Positions 16,723 to 26,477 of a stretch of 64,000 bases of DNA are shown here, piece after piece. The notes under the pieces were generated by a model. It saw only the letters and a program-made list of their open reading frames with translations, ran no database searches and had not been told where the DNA came from. Made by a program: the position numbers and the translations under genes. The stretch spans positions 248,001-312,000 of the forward strand of contig NZ_WQCG01000001.1 in NCBI RefSeq assembly GCF_013032505.1, read 5' to 3'. The first letter of the stretch is position 1. Each line of letters begins with the position of its first letter. The DNA comes from Ruegeria atlantica (GTDB taxonomy: Bacteria; Pseudomonadota; Alphaproteobacteria; Rhodobacterales; Rhodobacteraceae).

Positions 16723-17397
16723 TTATTCATCGCGCGACACAACCAACCGCAGATGTGAGCCAGGAGGATCAAAACTGTGCTGATCTTCGGCAAAACTAGC
16801 CTGAAGCGGCTGCGGCTGTCGTTGGCGAATCTGAATATCCGCAACCGGACGCATATTGTTTTCCGAAATCGTAAACCGCCTGGGTGCCGCCCCGATTGCA
16901 CCGTCGCTGACCAATACTCCCAAAATGCGGCTGACATCACCCAGATCGCTTTTTAGAGGTAACAGAATCATGCGGGCCTGTAGTTGAACACGGCCCAACC
17001 GGCCCGAAGATTCCAAATTCAGATTGGATATCGCAGGTTGCGCAAATACCTGTTCTGAAACAGTCTTGATCTTTTCCCGTGTGCCCGGTTCAAAAAAGGA
17101 TGTCAGCGGCATGCCGCGCACTTCCATTCCGGCCAGCGAATTCAAATGGCTGCCAGCCAGACGGAACCGGGTCAAACCGGGGGCGATACGTTCTAGAATG
17201 AAAGTGTATTCCAGAATGTTCTCAAGTCCGCGCGGGTCGATTTGCGATCGCATGGGAACGCCGTCACTCGTCAGAAGTGCGGTCCAATACGCCTCGGCCT
17301 GGCGGATGGGCGAAAGGCTGCGCCCGCTGTCAAAACGATCCATAGCGACGATCTTTCCAAAACTTGCCCCGAAACCGTTCCCGAAAAAGGTTTTCAT
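16723..17397 (-). CDS. PAS-domain protein (PAS_5 family)
   Basis: 224 residues from ATG 17397, six bases after AGGGTG; ATG 17400 and GTG 17406 are alternatives. The region about 20-160 (PIRQAEAYWTALLTSDGVPMRSQIDPRGLENILEYTFILERIAPG and FRLAGSHLNSLAGMEVRGMPLTSFF) is the alphaproteobacterial PAS_5 sensor-type domain; no output domain is attached. The C-terminal tail is rich in Gln/Pro/Arg. Such stand-alone proteins occur widely in Rhodobacterales with unknown function. A perfect CtrA box lies about 130 bases upstream. Confidence 0.75.
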   Translation of the reverse strand: MKTFFGNGFGASFGKIVAMDRFDSGRSLSPIRQAEAYWTALLTSDGVPMRSQIDPRGLENILEYTFILERIAPGLTRFRLAGSHLNSLAGMEVRGMPLTSFFEPGTREKIKTVSEQVFAQPAISNLNLESSGRLGRVQLQARMILLPLKSDLGDVSRILGVLVSDGAIGAAPRRFTISENNMRPVADIQIRQRQPQPLQASFAEDQHSFDPPGSHLRLVVSRDE

Positions 17398-17500
17398 CAT
17401 TGTCACCCTGGCGTCTATCGACCGTCATTTTCCTAAAATGCGAACGACCGGGGACCTCTGTACGAGACCAGCATTCGCAAGTGTTAGATTGACGCGGGTT

Positions 17501-17543
17501 GATTCAATTTTGGAGCAAATCTTTAACGAATGGTTAACGACTC
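17501..17543. promoter_or_regulatory. CtrA box flanked by two GANTC methylation sites
   Basis: TTAA-CGAATGG-TTAAC at 17523-17538 is an exact TTAA-N7-TTAA CtrA site. GATTC (17501-17505) and GACTC (17539-17543) are CcrM-type GANTC sites around it. The element lies between the divergent PAS gene and yicC, about 105-140 bases from each start. CtrA control of the PAS gene is the more likely target (inference). Confidence 0.6.
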
Positions 17544-17642
17544 GCGAACAAAGGCAGAGTCAGCAAACTCTTGCCCTGTGCGTACAGTTCGCATTAGGTG
17601 CCTCCAGCAAACAGAAGACGGGCAGCTACGGAAAGGGCAGGC

Positions 17643-18533
17643 ATGATAAAATCCATGACGGGTTTCGCCTCGGGCAAGGGGGCGTTCGGGCCACATAGCT
17701 GGACGTGGGAATTGCGCAGTGTGAACGGCAAGGGGCTCGACATGCGTCTGCGGGTTCCGGAATGGTTAACCGGGCTTGAAGCCGCTTTGCGCGCCACGAT
17801 TTCAAAACAATTGAGCCGGGGCAATGTAACATTGTCCTTGCGTGTCAGTCGCGATGAAACGCAGCCAGACCTTGTGCTGAACGAAGCCGCAATGGACGCC
17901 GTGCTTGAGGCGGTGGCACGAACGCAGGAGATGGCCATCGCAAAGGATGTGACCCTTGGCCCTTCGACCGCCGCCGACCTGATTTCGCTCAAGGGGATGT
18001 TGGATGCTGGCAATGATGCCGACGATCCCGGCCCATTGGTTGGCCAGTTGACGACAGAATTCGGCGGCTTGTTGAGCGACTTTATCGAAATGCGCCAGAC
18101 TGAAGGCCGGGCGTTGGCAACCGTTCTAGAAGAACAATTGGGCCAGGTGGCGGCTCTGACCTTTCAGGCGGCAGAACTGGCTGAGCAGCGGAAAGACAAG
18201 ATGTCCGAAGCGTTGCGGGAAAATCTTGCGCGGGTATTGGACAACGCGCAAGGGGCCGATCCCGACCGCGTGGCCCAGGAACTGGCAATTATTTCCGTCA
18301 AGGCGGATATCACTGAAGAAATCGACCGACTGAAGGCTCATGTCGTGGCTGCGCGGGATTTGCTGGCTCAGGATACACCTGTCGGCCGCAAACTTGACTT
18401 CCTGATGCAAGAGTTCAATCGGGAGGCTAACACATTGTGCTCGAAAGCCCAGAATGCGGAACTGACAGCGGTTGGCCTTGAGTTAAAGGTCGTAATAGAC
18501 CAGATGCGCGAGCAAGTGCAGAACGTAGAATAA
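17643..18533 (+). CDS. YicC family endoribonuclease
   Basis: 296 residues from ATG 17643. The start [13 protein letters not shown] and the end segment [45 protein letters not shown] are hallmarks of YicC proteins (YicC_N plus DUF1732). E. coli YicC is a hexameric endoribonuclease acting on small RNAs. A longer frame to 17598 adds non-conserved residues. It is followed by gmk 17 bases later, the usual yicC-gmk pairing. Confidence 0.92.
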   Translation: MIKSMTGFASGKGAFGPHSWTWELRSVNGKGLDMRLRVPEWLTGLEAALRATISKQLSRGNVTLSLRVSRDETQPDLVLNEAAMDAVLEAVARTQEMAIAKDVTLGPSTAADLISLKGMLDAGNDADDPGPLVGQLTTEFGGLLSDFIEMRQTEGRALATVLEEQLGQVAALTFQAAELAEQRKDKMSEALRENLARVLDNAQGADPDRVAQELAIISVKADITEEIDRLKAHVVAARDLLAQDTPVGRKLDFLMQEFNREANTLCSKAQNAELTAVGLELKVVIDQMREQVQNVE

Positions 18534-18550
18534 ACACAGGAGCGCTTTTA

Positions 18551-19192
18551 ATGGCGGATCGACGCGGCCTTTTAATCATTCTGTCCTCGCCATCAGGGGC
18601 CGGCAAATCGACACTGGCCAAACGACTGATGCAATGGGACACAGATCTTGAGTTTTCGGTCTCGGCCACCACCCGTGCACCGCGTCCGGGTGAAGAAGAC
18701 GGGCGCGAATACTACTTCCTGAGCGAGGATGCATTCCGGCAGCAGGTGTCCGAGGGGCAGATGCTGGAACACGCGCATGTCTTCGGGAATTTCTACGGCT
18801 CACCGGCCGGTCCGGTTCGCGAGTCCATTACCGGGGGCAAAGACGTGCTGTTTGACGTGGACTGGCAGGGCGAGGTGCAGATCCGAAACTCGGACCTTGG
18901 CAAGCACGCCCTGTCGATCTTCATTCTGCCTCCCTCCATCCCCGAGCTGCGCCGCAGACTGGAAACGCGGGGTCAGGACAGTGAGGACGTGATCGCCAAG
19001 CGCATGCTCAAAAGCTGGGATGAAATCAGCCACTGGGGTTACTACGACTACGTTCTGATCAATGACGATCTGGATGCCACTGAAGAAAAACTTAAGACCA
19101 TTGTCAGCGCCGAACGCATGCGCCGTATTCAGCAACCCACGTTACAGAACCACGTCCGCACGCTGCAAAATGAATTTGAGGGTTTGGCATGA
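18551..19192 (+). CDS. gmk: Guanylate kinase
   Basis: 213 residues. It phosphorylates GMP to GDP with ATP. P-loop [10 protein letters not shown] (residues 12-21), GMP-binding [19 protein letters not shown], and the catalytic [11 protein letters not shown] and [13 protein letters not shown] regions are intact. AGGAG precedes the ATG. The stop overlaps the next gene's start by 4 bases. Confidence 0.96.
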   Translation: MADRRGLLIILSSPSGAGKSTLAKRLMQWDTDLEFSVSATTRAPRPGEEDGREYYFLSEDAFRQQVSEGQMLEHAHVFGNFYGSPAGPVRESITGGKDVLFDVDWQGEVQIRNSDLGKHALSIFILPPSIPELRRRLETRGQDSEDVIAKRMLKSWDEISHWGYYDYVLINDDLDATEEKLKTIVSAERMRRIQQPTLQNHVRTLQNEFEGLA

Positions 19193-19713
19193 CCATATAC
19201 GCTCTGGGTAACCACGCTCCGCAAATCCACGAAGACACCTGGGTTGCACCGGACGCCAATCTGATTGGGAAAGTCGTGCTTGAACAGGGGGCCTCGGTCT
19301 GGTTCGGCTGCACCATCCGTGCTGATCACGAAGAGATCCGCGTAGGCGAGGGCAGCAACGTTCAGGAAAACTGCGTCATGCATATCGATGCCGGATACCC
19401 GCTGACCATCGGTAAAAATTGCACCGTCGGGCACAAGGTCATGCTGCATGGCTGCACAATTGGGGAAAACACATTGATCGGTATGGGCGCAATTGTTCTG
19501 AACGGCGCGAAAATCGGAAGGAACTGTTTGATCGGGGCAGGGGCGTTAATCACCGAGGGCAAGGAAATTCCCGACAATTCGTTAGTCATGGGGTCGCCGG
19601 GCAAAGTTGTGCGGGAGCTCGATGAAGCAGCAGCAAAAAAGATCACCCTCAGCGCATTACACTATCAACAGAACATGCGCGCATTTCGAGACATGATGAA
19701 GCCCGTTCAATAG
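19189..19713 (+). CDS. Gamma-class carbonic anhydrase family protein (YrdA-like)
   Basis: 174 residues. A left-handed beta-helix of hexapeptide repeats ([71 protein letters not shown]) with three conserved His (ADH, MHID/VGH, LHG) that coordinate metal in this family. Probably a trimeric metal-binding protein; the carbonic anhydrase activity of such homologs is uneven. It is translationally coupled to gmk. Confidence 0.9.
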   Translation: MTIYALGNHAPQIHEDTWVAPDANLIGKVVLEQGASVWFGCTIRADHEEIRVGEGSNVQENCVMHIDAGYPLTIGKNCTVGHKVMLHGCTIGENTLIGMGAIVLNGAKIGRNCLIGAGALITEGKEIPDNSLVMGSPGKVVRELDEAAAKKITLSALHYQQNMRAFRDMMKPVQ

Positions 19714-19744
19714 AACGATCGCACCTGCATCGAAAGGCACCGTT

Positions 19745-20791
19745 ATGTCAAACGACCTGCTTGCTGAAATTGTGTCGGCCATCCCGATACCGGCTTTGAT
19801 GGTTGACCAGACCGAACGGATCATTGCAGTCAACACAGAAGCCAAAACCTTGCTTGGGCAGAACATTGAAAGCCGGCACTTTGCCACCATTCTCAGGCAG
19901 CCGCAGGTCATTGACGCGATAGAACAAAGCTTGCGCAGCAAAGGCCCGGCCAATACTCGGCATCTGTCGAACGACGGCGCACAGGATACGACGTTCGAAG
20001 TGCAGTGCCGTTACATGAACGGAGTTGGTGCTGTGGACGGCGGTGCGGTGATGGTCATTTTTCAGGACGTCACGCATCTGGAGCAAGCCGGGCAGATGAG
20101 GCGCGACTTCGTAGCGAATGTCAGTCATGAATTACGCACACCGCTGACCGCATTAATGGGGTTCATAGAAACGCTGCGCGGTCCCGCGCGCGAGGATGCA
20201 ACTGCACGAGAACGGTTTTTGCAGATAATGGCTGACGAAGCCAACCGGATGAACAGGCTGGTCGGAGATCTGCTATCGCTGAACCGCGTGGAGAGCCAAG
20301 AAAGGGTCCGACCCAAGGAACTGCTTGATCTTACAGATTTGATGCAGTCGACACTGGCGACGCTACGCCCGCTTGCCGAGGCTGCAGATGTCGAAATGAC
20401 GCTGGTAGCATCATCGGAACCGATCTCGATAACTGGGGACAGCGATCAACTGCGGCAGGTATTTACGAACCTGATCGAGAATGCCATCAAATATGGCGGC
20501 AGCGGCGGCAGAGTAGATGTCCACATTCAGGTGTCAGAAAGCGACACTGCCATGCGCGGCCCTGCGGTGCGGGTGCAGATTGCGGACAAAGGACCGGGAA
20601 TTGATGCGGTGCACCTTCCGCGTCTGACCGAGCGATTCTATCGCGCCGATAGTCACAGGTCCCGCGAATTGGGCGGAACCGGGTTGGGCCTTGCGATTGT
20701 AAAGCACATCGTCAACCGCCACAGGGGCCGGTTGCGTGTCGAAAGCACCCTGGGCAAAGGTTCTGTATTTACAGTGATTTTGCCACGCTGA
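19745..20791 (+). CDS. phoR: Phosphate regulon sensor histidine kinase PhoR
   Basis: 348 residues. PAS domain about 5-110 (AIPIPALMVDQTERIIAVNTEAKTLLG), HisKA with phospho-acceptor His128 in FVANVSHELRTPLTALMGFIETL, N-box TNLIENAIKYG, G-boxes IADKGPGID and GGTGLGLAIVKHIVNRHRG. No transmembrane segment is visible, unlike E. coli PhoR, so it is probably cytosolic or bound to the membrane through PstSCAB-PhoU. It is directly upstream of pstS and its partner phoB is the last gene of the cluster, which supports the PhoR name. Confidence 0.9.
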   Translation: MSNDLLAEIVSAIPIPALMVDQTERIIAVNTEAKTLLGQNIESRHFATILRQPQVIDAIEQSLRSKGPANTRHLSNDGAQDTTFEVQCRYMNGVGAVDGGAVMVIFQDVTHLEQAGQMRRDFVANVSHELRTPLTALMGFIETLRGPAREDATARERFLQIMADEANRMNRLVGDLLSLNRVESQERVRPKELLDLTDLMQSTLATLRPLAEAADVEMTLVASSEPISITGDSDQLRQVFTNLIENAIKYGGSGGRVDVHIQVSESDTAMRGPAVRVQIADKGPGIDAVHLPRLTERFYRADSHRSRELGGTGLGLAIVKHIVNRHRGRLRVESTLGKGSVFTVILPR

Positions 20792-20874
20792 TCTCGGGCT
20801 TCCAGCGCAGGTCCATTTCGAACGCGAACGGTGTTCCGTGGGGTCAAGTTAAGAAAACGTAAGAAAATCGTTAC

Positions 20875-20914
20875 GTGTCATAAAACCGTTACGTACTTGT
20901 CACAAAAGGCTTAC
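20875..20914 (+). promoter_or_regulatory. Pho box array upstream of pstS
   Basis: Four 7-mers on an 11-base period: GTGTCAT (20875), CCGTTAC (20886), TTGTCAC (20897) and GGCTTAC (20908), separated by 4-base spacers (AAAA, GTAC, AAAA). This fits tandem PhoB half-sites of the CTGTCAT/CTGTTAC kind. The array ends 73 bases before the pstS start. Confidence 0.7.
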
Positions 20915-20987
20915 CGACGCCTCTTAGGGGTTCGCCCCAAGATCATCATGGGGGTGATCAGAATTTACCTTTCTCAAGGAGACTGTA

Positions 20988-22028
20988 ATGTCCTTTGTTA
21001 AACTGTCGGCTTCGGCTCTCACCATCGCTGCTGTTTCGGCCACCACGGCCGCCGCTCGTGATCAAGTTCAGGTTGCCGGTTCGTCGACTGTGCTGCCATA
21101 TGCCTCGATCGTGGCTGAAGCCTTCGGTGAAAACTTTGACTTCCCGACACCGGTTGTTGAATCGGGTGGTTCTTCTGCTGGTCTAAAGCGCTTTTGTGAA
21201 GGTGTTGGCGAAAACACCATCGACGTTGCAAACGCCTCGCGCGCGATCCGTGAAAAAGAAATCAAAGCCTGTGCTGAAAACGGCGTAACCGACATTATCG
21301 AAGTTCAGATCGGTTATGACGGCATCGTTTTCGCATCCGACATCAACGGCAACTCGTTCGAGTTCACGCCGGAAGACTGGTACAAAGCGCTGGCCGCGAA
21401 AATCGTTGTAGACGGTGAAGTTGTCGACAACCCGAACAAAACCTGGGCCGACGTGAACCCGGATTTCCCGGCACAACCTATCGCAACCTTTATTCCCGGC
21501 ACCAAGCACGGCACACGTGAAGTGTTTGAAGACAAGGTGATCCTGGCAGGTTGTGAGCACTTGGGCGATTTCGAAGTGTTCAAGGCAGCCGCCGGCGACG
21601 ACAAGAAAGCAGCTGAAAAGCAGTGCATCGCCATCCGTACCGACGGCGTTTCTGTCGACATCGACGGCGACTACACCGAAACTCTGGCCCGCATCGACAG
21701 CAACAAAGACGGCATCGGCGTCTTTGGTCTGGCGTTCTACGAGAACAACACCGACAAGCTGCAAGTCGCAACCATGTCTGACGTTGTTCCTTCGACCGAG
21801 TCGATCGCAACCGGCGAATACCCGGTTTCGCGCCCGCTGTTCTTCTACGTCAAGAAAGCGCATATCGGCGTGATCCCCGGCCTGAAAGAATACGCTGAGT
21901 TCTTTGTCGCTGACGAGATCGCTGGACCCGACGGCCCACTGGCAGAATACGGCCTGGTATCCGATCCTGAACTGGTCAAGGTACAGGAAGCTGTTGCCAA
22001 CGAAACCGTTCTGGGCGGCGGTTCCTAA
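20988..22028 (+). CDS. pstS: Phosphate ABC transporter substrate-binding protein PstS
   Basis: 346 residues. Signal peptide of about 22 residues. The mature start DQVQVAGSSTVLPYASIVAE and the segments VESGGSSAGLKRFCEG, DVANASRAIREKE and GTREVFEDKV carry the Ser/Thr/Arg contacts typical of PstS. It binds phosphate in the periplasm. AAGGAG is seven bases upstream of the ATG. It is under a Pho box array and followed by a hairpin before pstC. Confidence 0.95.
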   Translation: MSFVKLSASALTIAAVSATTAAARDQVQVAGSSTVLPYASIVAEAFGENFDFPTPVVESGGSSAGLKRFCEGVGENTIDVANASRAIREKEIKACAENGVTDIIEVQIGYDGIVFASDINGNSFEFTPEDWYKALAAKIVVDGEVVDNPNKTWADVNPDFPAQPIATFIPGTKHGTREVFEDKVILAGCEHLGDFEVFKAAAGDDKKAAEKQCIAIRTDGVSVDIDGDYTETLARIDSNKDGIGVFGLAFYENNTDKLQVATMSDVVPSTESIATGEYPVSRPLFFYVKKAHIGVIPGLKEYAEFFVADEIAGPDGPLAEYGLVSDPELVKVQEAVANETVLGGGS

Positions 22029-22043
22029 TCACTCTTACGAACG

Positions 22044-22080
22044 GAACCGGGGCGTTTTTTTGCACGCCCCGGTTCTTTTT
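22044..22080 (+). terminator. Hairpin/partial terminator between pstS and pstC
   Basis: Stem GAACCGGGGCG (22044-22054) / CGCCCCGGTTC (22065-22075), T-rich loop, then TTTTT. Probably lets only part of the transcripts through to pstCAB, keeping PstS in excess. Confidence 0.75.
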
Positions 22081-22112
22081 GACTCCATCTCTGCCATCCC
22101 TACGGAGTTCTC

Positions 22113-23585
22113 ATGGCGTTATCCTGGCTGTTGCTTATCCTGCTTGCGCTGGCAGTGATCGGATATTTCGCGGGTCGGTCCCGCGCACTGGCAAGTGCGG
22201 GTGGTGACGCCCGCGACTTGCATTCTTTGCCGTCTTACTATGGCTACAACGTCGCGCTGACGGCTTTGGTTCCGGCAATTGGCGTTCTGATCGTCTGGCT
22301 GCTTGCTCAGCCGATGATCGTGAACAGCACGGTGTCCGGCCTCATTCCCGATCAGGCAATTCCGGAAGGGTCGGATCGCAGCTTGACCATGAGCGAGGTG
22401 CGACGTGTCGCCTACGGTTTGGACGGCGCCGTCGCAGGCGGTGCGATAAGTGAAGTACAAGCGCAAGACAGCAATGCAGATATTGAAGCGCTAACTGAAA
22501 CGCTGAAAGACGCCGGTCAGGTTCTGACGCAGGATATCACTCAACCCATTCTGATCGCGGCACAGAAATTCCGCAGCATGACATCGACTGGGACGATTGC
22601 GATGCAAGTCGTAGTTCTGGCGCTGGCTCTGCTCGGCGCAGCATTTGCCTATGTGCGGACGCACAAGGAATTCCGCGCCCGCAACGTAGTAGAGCAGGGG
22701 GTTCTTGCCCTGCTGTTGCTGGCTGCGTCGATCGCGATCCTGACGACTATTGGCATTGTCCTGTCGATGCTGTTTGAGACGATGAACTTCTTCCAATTGC
22801 ATTCGTGGAAGGACTTCTTCTTCGGCAGCACATGGGCTCCGAACTTCCGCGGAGGCAGTGAACTGTCGATCCTGCCGCTGCTATGGGGGACACTGTATAT
22901 CTCTCTGATCGCGCTTCTTGTGGCCGTGCCGATTGGCCTGTTCGCCGCGATCTACTTGTCAGAGTATGCCTCGGGCGCGACACGGTCCATTGCCAAACCT
23001 TTGCTTGAAATTCTCGCCGGTATTCCGACCATTGTTTACGGCCTGTTTGCCTTGCTGACTGTGGGGCCTGCGCTTGTGTCGATGTTTGGCAACGGTGGCG
23101 CGTTGGGAGTAGACTGGATGGCGAGTTCGAACGCGGTTCTGACCGCCGGGCTGGTTATGGGGATCATGCTGATCCCGTTTGTCTCATCTCTGTCGGATGA
23201 CATCATCAACGCAGTACCTCAATCTATGCGGGATGGCTCGCTGGGCCTTGGCGCCACGCATTCGGAAACTGTGCGCAATGTGATCCTTCCGGCTGCGCTG
23301 CCAGGTATTGTAGGTGCGATCCTATTGGCCGCCAGCCGCGCCATCGGTGAAACGATGATCGTTGTGATGGCGGCGGGTGCAATCGCCAAATTCTCGGGCA
23401 ATCCGTTCGAGGCGATGACCACCATCACCACACGGATCGTCAGCCAGCTGACCGGCGATACTGACTTTGCCAGCCCCGAAACTCTGGTGGCGTTTGCGCT
23501 GGGTCTGACCCTGTTCATCATCACGCTGGGGCTGAACATCTTCGCCCTCTACATCGTACGCAAATACCGGGAGCAGTACGAATGA
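22113..23585 (+). CDS. pstC: Phosphate ABC transporter permease PstC
   Basis: 490 residues, much longer than E. coli PstC (319). Residues 1-210 hold two membrane segments (about 1-20 and 45-65) and an extra soluble stretch (about 75-150, VSGLIPDQAIPEGSDRS on), then the common permease domain with PLLWGTLYISLIALLVAVPIGLFAAIYLSEYASG and LGATHSETVRNVILPAALPGIVGAILLAASRAIGETM. The N-terminal addition is common in alphaproteobacterial PstC. The stop overlaps pstA by 4 bases. Confidence 0.93.
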   Translation: MALSWLLLILLALAVIGYFAGRSRALASAGGDARDLHSLPSYYGYNVALTALVPAIGVLIVWLLAQPMIVNSTVSGLIPDQAIPEGSDRSLTMSEVRRVAYGLDGAVAGGAISEVQAQDSNADIEALTETLKDAGQVLTQDITQPILIAAQKFRSMTSTGTIAMQVVVLALALLGAAFAYVRTHKEFRARNVVEQGVLALLLLAASIAILTTIGIVLSMLFETMNFFQLHSWKDFFFGSTWAPNFRGGSELSILPLLWGTLYISLIALLVAVPIGLFAAIYLSEYASGATRSIAKPLLEILAGIPTIVYGLFALLTVGPALVSMFGNGGALGVDWMASSNAVLTAGLVMGIMLIPFVSSLSDDIINAVPQSMRDGSLGLGATHSETVRNVILPAALPGIVGAILLAASRAIGETMIVVMAAGAIAKFSGNPFEAMTTITTRIVSQLTGDTDFASPETLVAFALGLTLFIITLGLNIFALYIVRKYREQYE

Positions 23586-24943
23586 CCGATATTTCCCACA
23601 CGCCTGACGCTGCTCCGACCGCACAGCCCAAAGGTGGTTCGCTGTTCGAAAAAGACGCACGCACAAAACGACGCAACGCAGCTGAGAGCCGTTTCAAAAT
23701 GTACGGCATCGCGGCCATCGGTATCGGGTTGCTGATGCTGATCGTTCTGGTGACCAATATTGTCACAGCCGGAACCGGCGCCTTTCAGCAAAGCTTTCTT
23801 GAACTTGATGTCGATCTAAAGGCCGACAAACTGGACAAGAAAGGCAACCGCAATATCGAGGACATCAAGAAGGTTTCGACCTTCGGTTATGCACCACTGA
23901 TCGCGTCTGCGCTGGAATCCGAAGTTGCAGAACTTGGTATTCAGACGGATTTGTCAGCTAAGGACATGGGCAAGATCCTGTCCAAGGCGGCTCAGGCAGA
24001 GCTGCGGAACTATGTGATTGCCAACCCCGACGAGATCGGCAAGACGGTCAGTTTCCGCTTTTTGGTCAACAGCCGTGTCGATGGCTACATGAAGGGTCGG
24101 GTAACCCGCGACTCGATCGCCAACGACAAGAGCATCTCGGTTGAGCAGCTGGATTTCGTAGACCAGCTGCGGGATGCCGGTGTTCTTTACAAGGCGTTTA
24201 ACCCGGACTTCATTTTTGGTGCTGACGCCTCGGACCAACGACCCGAAGCTGCGGGGATCGGGGTGTCCATGCTGGGCTCGCTGTTCATGATGTTCGTGGT
24301 GCTAGCGCTGGCGCTGCCGATTGGCGTCGCCGCCTCGATTTATCTTGAGGAGTTCGCGCCGCAAAACAGGCTGACCGATATCATCGAAGTCAACATCTCG
24401 AACCTGGCCGCCGTTCCATCCATCGTGTTCGGTATTCTGGGCCTGGCCGTGTTTATCAACTACATGCACCTGCCGACGTCCGCTCCGCTGGTGGGCGGCC
24501 TGGTTCTGACGCTGATGACTTTGCCGACGATTATCATCTCGACCCGCGCATCGTTGAAGGCGGTTCCGCCGTCGATCCGTGATGCGGCGCTTGGGGTAGG
24601 GGCCTCGAAAATGCAGGCGGTGTTCCACCATGTCCTACCGCTGGCTGCGCCCGGTATTCTGACCGGGACCATCATTGGTCTGGCGCAGGCGCTTGGGGAA
24701 ACCGCGCCGCTGCTGCTGATCGGCATGGTGGGCTTTATCGCCTCGAACCCGCCCGATGGCATTGTCGCGGGCTTCCTGTCACCGAACTCGGCCATGCCGG
24801 CGCAGATCTACGAATGGTCCAAACGCGCCGACCCGGCCTTTTATGAACGCGCATGGGGGGGCATCATCATCCTGTTGATCTTCCTCGTCACAATGAACAC
24901 GATTGCGGTGCTTCTACGTCGCCGCTTTGAACGCCGCTGGTAA
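23582..24943 (+). CDS. pstA: Phosphate ABC transporter permease PstA
   Basis: 453 residues. An N-terminal extension (about 1-215, with one membrane segment near 45-65 and a periplasmic-looking stretch, DUF3333-like) precedes the permease domain: FMMFVVLALALPIGVAASIYLEEFAPQNRLTDIIEVNISNLAAVPSIVFGILG and the EAA loop ALGVGASKMQAVFHHVLPLAAPGILTGTIIGLAQALGETAPLL. Pairs with PstC. pstB begins directly after it. Confidence 0.93.
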   Translation: MTDISHTPDAAPTAQPKGGSLFEKDARTKRRNAAESRFKMYGIAAIGIGLLMLIVLVTNIVTAGTGAFQQSFLELDVDLKADKLDKKGNRNIEDIKKVSTFGYAPLIASALESEVAELGIQTDLSAKDMGKILSKAAQAELRNYVIANPDEIGKTVSFRFLVNSRVDGYMKGRVTRDSIANDKSISVEQLDFVDQLRDAGVLYKAFNPDFIFGADASDQRPEAAGIGVSMLGSLFMMFVVLALALPIGVAASIYLEEFAPQNRLTDIIEVNISNLAAVPSIVFGILGLAVFINYMHLPTSAPLVGGLVLTLMTLPTIIISTRASLKAVPPSIRDAALGVGASKMQAVFHHVLPLAAPGILTGTIIGLAQALGETAPLLLIGMVGFIASNPPDGIVAGFLSPNSAMPAQIYEWSKRADPAFYERAWGGIIILLIFLVTMNTIAVLLRRRFERRW

Positions 24944-24955
24944 ATGGGGGCTATT

Positions 24956-25753
24956 ATGAATGACATGACACGAGTGGAGAGAACCGTGGACTCCAAAGCC
25001 ATCAAGATCGCCGCGAACAACGTTCAGGTATATTACGGCGATACCCACGCCATCAAAGACGTGGATGTTCAGATCGAAGACAAGACCGTAACGGCCTTTA
25101 TCGGTCCGTCGGGGTGTGGCAAGTCGACCTTCCTGCGCTGCCTAAACCGGATGAACGACACGATTGATATCTGCCGGGTCGAGGGCGATATCCTGCTGGA
25201 TGGCGAGGACATCTATGACAAGCGCGTCGACCCTGTACAGTTACGCGCCAAGGTTGGAATGGTGTTCCAAAAACCGAACCCGTTTCCGAAGTCGATCTAT
25301 GACAACGTGGCCTACGGTCCGCGCATCCACGGTCTTGCCAAGAATAAGGCGGAACTAGATGATATCGTGGAAAAATCCCTGCGTCGCGGTGCCATATGGG
25401 ATGAGGTCAAGGACCGTCTGGACGCCCCAGGCACGGGGTTGTCGGGGGGCCAGCAGCAGCGTCTGTGCATCGCGCGGGCTATCGCAACCGAACCCGAGGT
25501 GTTGTTGATGGACGAGCCGTGCTCGGCGCTGGACCCGATTGCGACCGCGCAAGTCGAGGAACTGATTGACGAGTTGCGCTCCCGTTATTCAGTGGTGATC
25601 GTGACCCACTCGATGCAACAAGCCGCACGGGTCAGCCAGAAAACAGCGTTTTTCCATCTGGGCAACCTCGTGGAATTCGGAGAGACCGGCCAAATCTTTA
25701 CCAACCCCGAAGATCCCCGCACGGAAAGCTACATCACCGGCCGTATCGGCTGA
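24956..25753 (+). CDS. pstB: Phosphate ABC transporter ATP-binding protein PstB
   Basis: 265 residues from ATG 24956, with GGGGG five bases upstream; ATG 24944, directly after the pstA stop, gives 269. Walker [10 protein letters not shown], the PstB-typical [12 protein letters not shown] and [19 protein letters not shown], signature [16 protein letters not shown], Walker [14 protein letters not shown] and switch [10 protein letters not shown] are all present. It powers phosphate uptake and joins PhoR/PhoU signalling. Confidence 0.95.
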   Translation: MNDMTRVERTVDSKAIKIAANNVQVYYGDTHAIKDVDVQIEDKTVTAFIGPSGCGKSTFLRCLNRMNDTIDICRVEGDILLDGEDIYDKRVDPVQLRAKVGMVFQKPNPFPKSIYDNVAYGPRIHGLAKNKAELDDIVEKSLRRGAIWDEVKDRLDAPGTGLSGGQQQRLCIARAIATEPEVLLMDEPCSALDPIATAQVEELIDELRSRYSVVIVTHSMQQAARVSQKTAFFHLGNLVEFGETGQIFTNPEDPRTESYITGRIG

Positions 25754-25769
25754 GGACAGGTATTTGAAC

Positions 25770-26471
25770 ATGACCGAACAACATATTGCATCTGCATTCG
25801 ACCGCGACCTCGAAGCGGTTCAGGCCTACATCATGAAAATGGGCGGACTGGTCGAAGCAGCGATCATGAATGCTGCGCGTTCGCTTGAGACTCGCGATGT
25901 CGAACTTGCTCAGGAGGTGCGTCAGGGCGACAAGGCCATTGATGCGCTTGAGGACGTGATCAACGAAGAAACCGCGCGGTTGATCGCGCTGCGGGCACCA
26001 ACAGCGGGCGACCTGCGTCTGGTTCTGTCTGTGTTGAAGGTTTCAGCCAACCTGGAACGCATTGGCGACTATTCGAAGAATATTGCCAAACGCACAACGG
26101 TTCTGGTCGACGCTGGCGAGATTAACGGCAGCGCCGCCGCCTTGCGCCGCATGGCGCGCGAGGTTGAGCGGATGCTGCGTGACGCACTGGACGCATATAT
26201 CCAGCGCGACGCAGAACTCGCCACCGATGTTATTGAACGCGATGAGGAAGTTGACCAGATGTATAACGGTCTGTTCCGCGAGTTCCTAACCTTCATGGCC
26301 GAAGATCCACGCAACATCTCGTCCTGCATGCACCTGCATTTCATCGCCAAAAACATAGAACGGATGGGCGATCACGTCACCGCCATTGCAGAACAGGTTG
26401 TCTACCTCGTGACCGGAGAGCGACCGACGGAAGCACGCCCCAAAGCTGATATCACCTCGCAAACCGTCTAG
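25770..26471 (+). CDS. phoU: Phosphate signalling protein PhoU
   Basis: 233 residues from ATG 25770 (a TTG two codons earlier is possible). Two repeats of the three-helix PhoU fold with metal-ligand motifs (EDVINEETARLIALRAPTAGDLRLVLS and RDEEVDQMYNGLFREFLTFMAEDPRNISSCMHLHFIAKNIERMGDHVTAIAE). It keeps PhoR in the off state when phosphate is plentiful. It lies between pstB and phoB. Confidence 0.95.
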   Translation: MTEQHIASAFDRDLEAVQAYIMKMGGLVEAAIMNAARSLETRDVELAQEVRQGDKAIDALEDVINEETARLIALRAPTAGDLRLVLSVLKVSANLERIGDYSKNIAKRTTVLVDAGEINGSAAALRRMAREVERMLRDALDAYIQRDAELATDVIERDEEVDQMYNGLFREFLTFMAEDPRNISSCMHLHFIAKNIERMGDHVTAIAEQVVYLVTGERPTEARPKADITSQTV

Positions 26472-26477
26472 GAGACA

